Positions 43,441-49,682 of a DNA stretch of 51,865 nucleotides are shown here, one piece after another. The stretch is from positions 1 through 51,865 of the forward strand of contig DAOLIQ010000015.1 in the NCBI GenBank assembly GCA_035328465.1, written 5' to 3'. Below the pieces are notes generated by a model. That model did no database searches. It was given only the letters and a program-made list of their open reading frames with translations, and was not told the DNA's origin. Made by a program: the position numbers and the translations under genes. The DNA comes from JADJEI01 sp035328465. Its GTDB lineage: Bacteria; Bacteroidota; Ignavibacteria; Ignavibacteriales; Ignavibacteriaceae. How positions within the stretch are numbered: position 1 is the stretch's first letter; every line of letters begins with the position of its first letter.

Positions 43441-44949
43441 TTATGCAGTTTTGGAGAAAGTTGGAATGTGCCCCTTCAATCCATAGAAAGCAATGTACAT
43501 GTAACAAAGCACAGGAAGAATAAAGGCATGATGAATTCCAATATTATCGGCAAGAAAACCTTGCGCCAATGGAATCAAAGCGCCGCCGACAATTGCAGTG
43601 CACAAAATACCGGAGCCCTGCCCGGTGTGTTTGCCTAATCCATCTATAGCCAAAGTAAAAATTGTAGGGAACATAATGGAATTGAATAAGCCAACAGCAA
43701 GAATACTCCACATCGCAAACTGCCCAAAAGTAAGCATTGAAGTAATTACAAGTACAGCAGCTACAACAGCCAGAATTGCAAGTGTTCTTCCTGGCTTTGT
43801 TTTACCAAGGTTGAAGGCAACATAATTAATAAACACCAACAAAAGGAAAGTTAGTGTTTTTGAAAATCCCGCAAATGAAAACGAGGATAAGTTTTGATAT
43901 TCTTTTGTAACATAGCTTGCCAAGCAAATTGCGAGTATAAAAACTCCAAGAGCATAAAAGTTTCTTTTTTTCAAATCAGTTAAACCAGAAAGAGTAATTG
44001 AGCCAAAAAATCGTCCTATCATTGCCCCACCCCAATAAAGAGCAACATAAGTTCCTGCCTGACTTTCTTCCATTCCCAGAAGTTCTTTAAAATAATTAAC
44101 GAGAAAACTTCCGATTGCAACTTCACCACCTACATAAACAAAAATTGCAACTGCGCCCAGCACCAAATGCCTGTATCCCCATGCGCTTTTGTGATGATGG
44201 TCAAAGCTTCTATTCTTATCTGAGTCTGAACTTGAACTCGAACTTTGATTCGCTGCTTCAATTTTAGGGAGTTTGAACAATGCAATAATTACTGCAATTA
44301 AAACAAGCATTCCGGTCAACACCAAATAAGGCGTCTGTACTGAACCTGCTTCCATCAGTTTGTAAGCTTCCTGATCGGACAAAGTAAGTTTAGCAATTTC
44401 ATCGGCACCCTTTACTGCAATGGCAAGAATAAGAATAGAACCAATTATGGGTGCTATAGTAGTTCCAAGTGAATTAAATGCCTGCGACAAATTTAATCTG
44501 CTCGATGCAGTTTCAGGCTTACCTAAAATTGCTACATAAGGATTTGCAGCTACTTGAAGTAATGTAATTCCGGAAGCCAAAACAAATAGAGCCAATAAAA
44601 ATATTTCATAAGAACGATAACCGGCGGCAGGGTAGAATAATGCAGTACCCCCTGCTGCAGTTAATAGACCGATAATGATACCGGACTTATAACCAATTTT
44701 CTCTACAAGAATTCCCGATGGAAGCGATACAATAGCATACGCCGTAAAAAAAGTGAACTGAACCAGCATAACCTGTGTATAATTAAGATCAAAAATTGCT
44801 TTGAGGTGCGGGATAAGAATATCATTCAAGCTTGTAATGAATCCCCACATAAAAAACAGCGACGTTAATACAATAAGTGCCGGCGTATAATTAGTTCCAT
44901 TGTTGACTGATGAATTGTTAACATTCTTAGAAGGTGTTGAAACAGCCAT
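43441..44949 (-). CDS. sugar permease of the FucP/GluP MFS family
   Basis: A 502-residue inner membrane major facilitator protein with 12 predicted helices. Its opening segment LTSLFFMWGFITSLNDILIPHLKAIFDLNYTQVMLVQFTFFTAY (about 28-71) is characteristic of the FucP/GluP glucose-galactose transporters, and LASGITLLQVAANPYVAILG with SSRLNLSQAFNSLGTTIAP follows. A hydrophilic Ser-rich loop at about 236-255 lies between the two halves. The first gene of block 3, it is driven by a candidate sigma-54 promoter at 44998. A second glucose carrier beside the SGLT-type symporter would allow uptake by proton as well as sodium gradients. Confidence 0.92.
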   Translation of the reverse strand: MAVSTPSKNVNNSSVNNGTNYTPALIVLTSLFFMWGFITSLNDILIPHLKAIFDLNYTQVMLVQFTFFTAYAIVSLPSGILVEKIGYKSGIIIGLLTAAGGTALFYPAAGYRSYEIFLLALFVLASGITLLQVAANPYVAILGKPETASSRLNLSQAFNSLGTTIAPIIGSILILAIAVKGADEIAKLTLSDQEAYKLMEAGSVQTPYLVLTGMLVLIAVIIALFKLPKIEAANQSSSSSSDSDKNRSFDHHHKSAWGYRHLVLGAVAIFVYVGGEVAIGSFLVNYFKELLGMEESQAGTYVALYWGGAMIGRFFGSITLSGLTDLKKRNFYALGVFILAICLASYVTKEYQNLSSFSFAGFSKTLTFLLLVFINYVAFNLGKTKPGRTLAILAVVAAVLVITSMLTFGQFAMWSILAVGLFNSIMFPTIFTLAIDGLGKHTGQGSGILCTAIVGGALIPLAQGFLADNIGIHHAFILPVLCYMYIAFYGLKGHIPTFSKTA

Positions 44950-44997
44950 GAAGTTCTCCAGATTATTTCTTACTTATTTTATGAATTTGTGAAGCGG

Positions 44998-45012
44998 ACA
45001 ATTTCTATGCCC
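44998..45012 (-). promoter_or_regulatory. candidate sigma-54 promoter of block 3
   Basis: Minus-strand GGGCATAGAAATTGT has GG, ten bases, then GT (44999-44998) at the -12 position, one base off consensus. The start would be near 44986, 37 bases upstream of the ATG at 44949. The match is weaker than at 21114 or 27112 and is supported mainly by its distance from site C. Confidence 0.5.
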
Positions 45013-45093
45013 TTATTTATTCCCTAATTCTCCCAAGCAGTAATTTAATTTCAACTAAATATTACCGGTGGAAAGAATTTCAAAATTTCTTAA

Positions 45094-45129
45094 TTATCAT
45101 TTTAATAAGTTTGGTTATTAAATTGATAA
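45094..45129. promoter_or_regulatory. paired enhancer-like dyads (site C) in the divergent region
   Basis: TTATCATTTTAATAA (45094-45108, the reverse complement of copy B1) and TTATTAAATTGATAA (45115-45129, identical to copy A1) have centres 21 bp apart. The nearer centre is 102.5 bp from the -12 element of the permease gene. The sites also lie 95-130 bp upstream of the sensor operon start at 45224, so they could control both directions. Confidence 0.7.
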
Positions 45130-45223
45130 ATCATTGTTCAAATAAAAAATACTTTTTAACATTTAAGATTTTTAAATTGAGTTTGAAATTTTTAAGCTAA
45201 TAAAGTTCGAACACTAAAAATGT

Positions 45224-46561
45224 ATGCAGCTAAATAACAGATCAAGGATGAATCTCGAAAAAATATTTTACGTTGTGATTAGTACAATTCTTGTGATTGT
45301 CATTGTATTGATCAGCTATCTCTTCACTCCTTTTGGAATAGAGAATAATTCTAACCGCAAGCTTGCTACGATCTATTATGTTGATCATATCTCGACAGCA
45401 CATCAAAAAGTTATAGACATTTTCAATAAAAAATATGAGGGGCAAATAAAAGTTGAGACTATCAATCTATCATTCGAAAAATTCAGTACGAATGAAAGGA
45501 AGGAACTGCTTGCGAGATATTTAAGAAGCAAAAGCAGCAGGATCGATATATTTTCAGTTGATCAGATTTGGGTGCCGCGTTTTGCAAGGTGGGGTGTACC
45601 GATTCAAAATTATTTGGACAGCAATGCTGTAAGCAGCCTCATTCCAAATGCTTTGCAGACTTGTTATTTCAAAGATACTCTTCTTGCTGTTCCTCTCTAC
45701 ATCGATATTGCTGTGATGTTTTATAGGGATGATCTTTTGAAAAAACTACCTGATTATAATTCCATTGTTAATGAACTAAGCAAGTCGATTACCTGGGAAA
45801 ATTTCATCAAACTTCGCCAAAGAATTAATTCTCAAAATCCCTTTTACACTTTTCAGGCAGATGATTATGAAGGTTTGTTGTGCACATTTACTGAATTAAT
45901 GGCTGGCCAAAATAAATTGATAGCAGATAAAGAGGGAAATATTTTTATAAATACTCCCGAAGGTAAAAAATCGCTTCAGCTTTTAGTTGATCTAATCTAT
46001 AAATACAAAGTTTCGCCGGAAGAAGTCACGTATTTAAAAGAAAATGAGAGCTTTAAATTTTTTGCAGAACATAATGGCTATTTCCTTCGCTCGTGGTCAA
46101 GCATGTTTGATGATGAAGTTGAATATCTTACTGATGAAATGCGTAAAAATTTGGAAATTGCACCTGTCCCGCATTTTGAAAATACCAAACCAGTGTCAGT
46201 TTACGGGGGATGGAACTTAATGATTTCGAAATTCTCAGGTAAAATTCCTGAGGTAATTAAGTTTGTAAAATTCCTAATGAGCGAAGAGTCGCAGAAAATT
46301 ATGTTTGAAGAAGGCGGATATCTACCGACAAATTTAAATGTCTATAATGATTCTGATTTCACTTCAAAGCACAAGGAGATTATATTTTTCAAAAATCTAT
46401 TTAAAACGGGAGTTCATCGACCATTTATGGAGGGCTACACAAATGTATCCGACGTACTTTCTTATTATTTGAACTCATCCATGAAAGGTGAAATCAAAGT
46501 TGAGGAGGCGCTCCGCCAGGCAGAAAAGAAAATATTAGAAAAATCTATTATGGTTAAATAG
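45224..46561 (+). CDS. membrane-anchored sugar-binding protein (ABC solute-binding fold), probable sensor
   Basis: A 445-residue family 1 extracellular solute-binding protein. The N-terminus has one strong hydrophobic segment (about 14-35, FYVVISTILVIVIVLISYLF) without a lipobox or obvious cleavage site, so the protein is probably tethered to the inner membrane with its binding domain in the periplasm. Fold landmarks are IDIFSVDQIWVPRFARWG, VPLYIDIAVMFYRDDLLKK, SVYGGWNLMISKFS and EGGYLPTN. Met9 (45248) is an equally good start. No ABC permease or ATPase gene is nearby. Instead it lies 5 bp upstream of a histidine kinase gene and is followed by an NtrC-type regulator. This suggests it presents a bound sugar to the kinase rather than importing it. 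Ligand and contact are inferred. Confidence 0.85.
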   Translation: MQLNNRSRMNLEKIFYVVISTILVIVIVLISYLFTPFGIENNSNRKLATIYYVDHISTAHQKVIDIFNKKYEGQIKVETINLSFEKFSTNERKELLARYLRSKSSRIDIFSVDQIWVPRFARWGVPIQNYLDSNAVSSLIPNALQTCYFKDTLLAVPLYIDIAVMFYRDDLLKKLPDYNSIVNELSKSITWENFIKLRQRINSQNPFYTFQADDYEGLLCTFTELMAGQNKLIADKEGNIFINTPEGKKSLQLLVDLIYKYKVSPEEVTYLKENESFKFFAEHNGYFLRSWSSMFDDEVEYLTDEMRKNLEIAPVPHFENTKPVSVYGGWNLMISKFSGKIPEVIKFVKFLMSEESQKIMFEEGGYLPTNLNVYNDSDFTSKHKEIIFFKNLFKTGVHRPFMEGYTNVSDVLSYYLNSSMKGEIKVEEALRQAEKKILEKSIMVK

Positions 46562-46566
46562 TTAAT

Positions 46567-48045
46567 ATGAAAACAAAAAAGGTTTTTGAAAAAATAAGAG
46601 AATATCATTTTGAATTTAAACATGTAACTGTTCTATTCATTGTACTCTTTGCTTTTCAGTTGATTGTTTCATTTATAAATAAAGCCTCAATACGAAATTT
46701 TCTTAACACTACTCAGGAGTGGTATCAAAAAGAATCTGCAGAAGAAATTGCAAACCTAACCACCACCTCAATTGAACTTGTGCTCGAATCTTTCGATCCG
46801 AAGGAAGAAATTCGAAAAGAAAAGGCTGAAAAAGTAATTCAGTCATTTGATATTATTTTCAGTCAGCAGCAGTTAAAGCATAATATTCAAGGGCTTTATA
46901 TTCTTGTGCGCAGGGGTGATAACATTTATGCAATTGATGACGGAAAAACTCTTTACTCTTTCTTGATTGATCATACTAATATTGATTCTGTTTTTGACAA
47001 GCAAAAGTCAATCGTAGTAAATATGTACAGAGAAATTGAAATGGACTTGAGCTCGAAGGAGCAAATAATCAGTATTTTATCCGAAGAAAAAACTTTTAAT
47101 ATTTTTGTTCCATTCGTGCTTCGAGGAGAATATATCGGTGCGGTTTATATGAAAAACACTTCAGATTTTTCTTTTATCACTAATGAAATTATTTCTAACT
47201 ATGATGAAACTTCTATCATCTATATTTCTCTTATACTCCTCGGATTACTTGCAATGTATTTTATTTCATCTTACACTGTAAAGGAAAGAGATGAGGCTCA
47301 GAAACTTTTATTCGACGAACACGAAACAAGTTTAACGAAACAAATAAATTATCAGAAGGAACTTGTTTTTACAAAACGAATCTACCACACCCACCATAAG
47401 GCTGAAAAAATTATGGGATTTATTAAAGAGGATTTACGTAAACTGTCTTCTGAAAATATTAATGAAATTAAATACCGTGTTAGTAAATATTCAAACTTCA
47501 TTTCAAGAGTGATCTATGATATGAAATGGTACGATCCGCCTATACAAACAATACGCAACGCAATGTTCAAAACGAATTTGAATGAGGTTATAAAATTTAT
47601 TGTCAATAATATTTTTTTGCGCGTTGCTACAGCAAGTTCAGCTTTTAAGATTAGTCTTCAACTTGATGATGATCTTCCAATTGTTAACGTAAATGAATTT
47701 GTTATTTGGGAAATCATCGAACCATTAATACAAAATTCATTAGATCATGGGGGGGAGCAAAATCTGATTATTGATATTATTACAAAATATAATGCTGAAA
47801 CAAATAAAAGTACTATCATTTTACAGGATAACGGTAAAGGTATCTTGCCTGAGCTTCTTGCACAAAATGGTGAGGGATTGAAAAAAATCTTCCTGGAAAA
47901 TGTTACAACTAAAAAAACGGAAATGCAAAACAGCGGATACGGCTGTTATATTTCTTATGAAATTTCAAAGCGCTGCGGCTGGGATATTGACGCTGAGAAT
48001 ATAGACGCCGGCGGCTGCAGATTTACTATCACTATTCAAAATTAA
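46567..48045 (+). CDS. sensor histidine kinase with periplasmic domain
   Basis: A 492-residue membrane kinase. TM1 lies at about 20-37 and TM2 at about 215-236, leaving a periplasmic domain of about 175 residues between them, large enough to dock a binding protein. A charged linker (about 238-265) leads to the dimerisation helix KRIYHTHHKAEKIMGFIKEDL, in which His274, His276 or His277 could be phosphorylated. The block differs from the usual HELRTPL pattern. The ATPase domain is complete: EPLIQNSLDHG (N box), DNGKGILPE (G1) and NSGYGCYIS (G2). The start is 5 bp after the binding-protein stop, so the two are probably co-translated. Signal identity is unknown; the binding protein upstream is the obvious candidate partner. 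Confidence 0.9.
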   Translation: MKTKKVFEKIREYHFEFKHVTVLFIVLFAFQLIVSFINKASIRNFLNTTQEWYQKESAEEIANLTTTSIELVLESFDPKEEIRKEKAEKVIQSFDIIFSQQQLKHNIQGLYILVRRGDNIYAIDDGKTLYSFLIDHTNIDSVFDKQKSIVVNMYREIEMDLSSKEQIISILSEEKTFNIFVPFVLRGEYIGAVYMKNTSDFSFITNEIISNYDETSIIYISLILLGLLAMYFISSYTVKERDEAQKLLFDEHETSLTKQINYQKELVFTKRIYHTHHKAEKIMGFIKEDLRKLSSENINEIKYRVSKYSNFISRVIYDMKWYDPPIQTIRNAMFKTNLNEVIKFIVNNIFLRVATASSAFKISLQLDDDLPIVNVNEFVIWEIIEPLIQNSLDHGGEQNLIIDIITKYNAETNKSTIILQDNGKGILPELLAQNGEGLKKIFLENVTTKKTEMQNSGYGCYISYEISKRCGWDIDAENIDAGGCRFTITIQN

Positions 48046-48060
48046 AAATCGGAAATCTCG

Positions 48061-49521
48061 ATGCTTGGAATAAATAAAAAAATTCAAATACTGCTTATTG
48101 AGGATGAAGAATATGACGTTAGACGCGTTAAAAATACTGTTCAACCTTTCCAGGATAACATAATCATCTCAGATATAGTCTCAAATGGAAAATCAGCAAT
48201 TGATCTTTTAACCTTGAAGAAAGATCTGTTCGACATTGTAATTATGGATTTTCAAATAGCTGGCGGAATTATGGGTGAATCTCTTATTCAAAAAATTAAG
48301 GAGATTGAACCTTCAATCCAGATAATTGTAATTACAAAAATGACTATTAATATTTCTGATTATAATTTTGCCAATCGCTTGTTAAAGGCTGGGGCATTCT
48401 GGTACTGCACAAAATACCCGGGTGATATTGAGGAATATATTTATCAGCCAACTGATTTCATTTTAAGTATTTTTAATGCTTACGAGAAATGTCTGCTTGA
48501 GAGAGAACGATCTCGCTCGAATGCAAAGTTAGTCAGAAACATTGAAGATGTATTAATTCAAAAAAGAATAATTGGAAATTCACAGGTTATTTCTCAGTTA
48601 AAAAGTGAAATTGAAAAATATGCGCAAAGCAATGTTAATACTTTAATCAGAGGTGCTTCGGGCACAGGCAAAGAACTTGTTGCTTATAATATTCATTTCA
48701 GAAGCCAGCGCAAGCTTGAAAATTTTGTTGTTATAAATTGCGGCAGTCTTCCAAATGATTTAGTTGAGAGCGAACTATTTGGATATGAAAAAGGTGCATT
48801 CACCGGCGCAGATAAAAAAAAACTTGGTCTCTTTGAAATAGCAAACAACGGAACAGTTTTTCTTGATGAGATTACCGAGCTGCCTCTGCAGGCTCAGGTA
48901 AAAATCCTTCGCGTAATTCAAGACGGCGAAATTGAAAAAATCGGACGCACGGAAAAACTGCGCGTTGATGTTAGAGTGATTGCCGCAACAAACCGTAATA
49001 TTGAGGAGGAGGTAAAAGCAAAACGCTTCAGAGAAGATCTTTACTATCGCCTTAATGTTCTGCCGATTTATGTCCCCGAATTAAAAAACCGTAAAGAAGA
49101 TATCCCGCTGCTCACGGATTATTTTCTCTCGATGTTTAGTATTGATATGGGAAAAGATAAACCGGTAATCCCGCAAGAAACGATTGAGATAATGATTAAC
49201 TATGATTGGCAGGGAAATGTGCGTGAATTAAAAAATGTTATTCAAAGATTTTTATTTACTGACCAAAGTATAATTACTCCTGCAATTGCAAAAAGAGCTA
49301 TTGGAATTATCGATCCGATCAGCGGCATAGACAGTTCGGATGAATACAAATTTTTTACTCCTAATAAAATAATGCCATTAAAAGAAATGGAAAAAATCCT
49401 TCGCGAAAAGTATTTTAGATTTGTCAGAGAAAATACTTCCTCGGATACAGAGGCCGCAAAACAACTAGGTTTAGCGCCGCCAAATTATTATCGCATGTGT
49501 AAAGAACTTGGGCTCAAATAA
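48061..49521 (+). CDS. NtrC-type sigma-54 response regulator
   Basis: A 486-residue regulator with three domains. The receiver (about 5-125) has the acidic pair Glu14-Asp15, phospho-acceptor Asp63 in VIMDFQ, Thr92 and Lys118. The AAA+ domain (about 170-395) has Walker A GASGTGKE at 198-205, the sigma-54 contact loop GAFTGA at 245-250, Walker B TVFLDE at 265-270, and the arginine-finger segment FREDLYYRLNVLPI. A Fis-type helix-turn-helix closes it (SDTEAAKQLGLAPPNYYRMCKEL). With an intact GAFTGA loop it should open sigma-54 promoters from remote sites. The window offers four matching promoter-enhancer arrangements, one starting 8 bp after this gene's stop codon. It lies 15 bp after the kinase gene and is very likely its partner. 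Confidence 0.95.
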   Translation: MLGINKKIQILLIEDEEYDVRRVKNTVQPFQDNIIISDIVSNGKSAIDLLTLKKDLFDIVIMDFQIAGGIMGESLIQKIKEIEPSIQIIVITKMTINISDYNFANRLLKAGAFWYCTKYPGDIEEYIYQPTDFILSIFNAYEKCLLERERSRSNAKLVRNIEDVLIQKRIIGNSQVISQLKSEIEKYAQSNVNTLIRGASGTGKELVAYNIHFRSQRKLENFVVINCGSLPNDLVESELFGYEKGAFTGADKKKLGLFEIANNGTVFLDEITELPLQAQVKILRVIQDGEIEKIGRTEKLRVDVRVIAATNRNIEEEVKAKRFREDLYYRLNVLPIYVPELKNRKEDIPLLTDYFLSMFSIDMGKDKPVIPQETIEIMINYDWQGNVRELKNVIQRFLFTDQSIITPAIAKRAIGIIDPISGIDSSDEYKFFTPNKIMPLKEMEKILREKYFRFVRENTSSDTEAAKQLGLAPPNYYRMCKELGLK

Positions 49522-49528
49522 AATTTAA

Positions 49529-49565
49529 TTATCTTTTTAATAATTAGATTTTATCAGAATAATAA
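49529..49565. promoter_or_regulatory. paired enhancer-like dyads (site D)
   Basis: TTATCTTTTTAATAA (49529-49543) and TTATCAGAATAATAA (49551-49565) have centres 22 bp apart. Reverse-complemented, the second differs from copy B2 at one position. The nearer centre is 81.5 bp from the candidate -12 at 49639. Confidence 0.68.
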
Positions 49566-49625
49566 GAATAGATTTGATTTACTATTTTAGAAATAAGATT
49601 CGTTTAAAACCTTATGGGAAAATCC

Positions 49626-49640
49626 TGGTACTATTGTTGA
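49626..49640 (+). promoter_or_regulatory. candidate sigma-54 promoter of the GH2 gene
   Basis: TGGTACTATTGTTGA has TGG at -24, ten bases between GG and the -12 pair, and GA in place of GC. The predicted start is near 49652, 31 bases before the ATG at 49683. It is a weak match supported by position relative to site D. Confidence 0.45.
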
Positions 49641-49682
49641 ATTGCTTTATGTAAATCATTATTCTTGTTAGAGGTTTAACTT

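Noticed and set aside
45224..46561. Binding protein as part of an ABC sugar importer
   Set aside because: No permease or ATPase gene lies within the window, while a kinase and regulator follow directly; an importer role with distant permeases cannot be excluded but is less likely.
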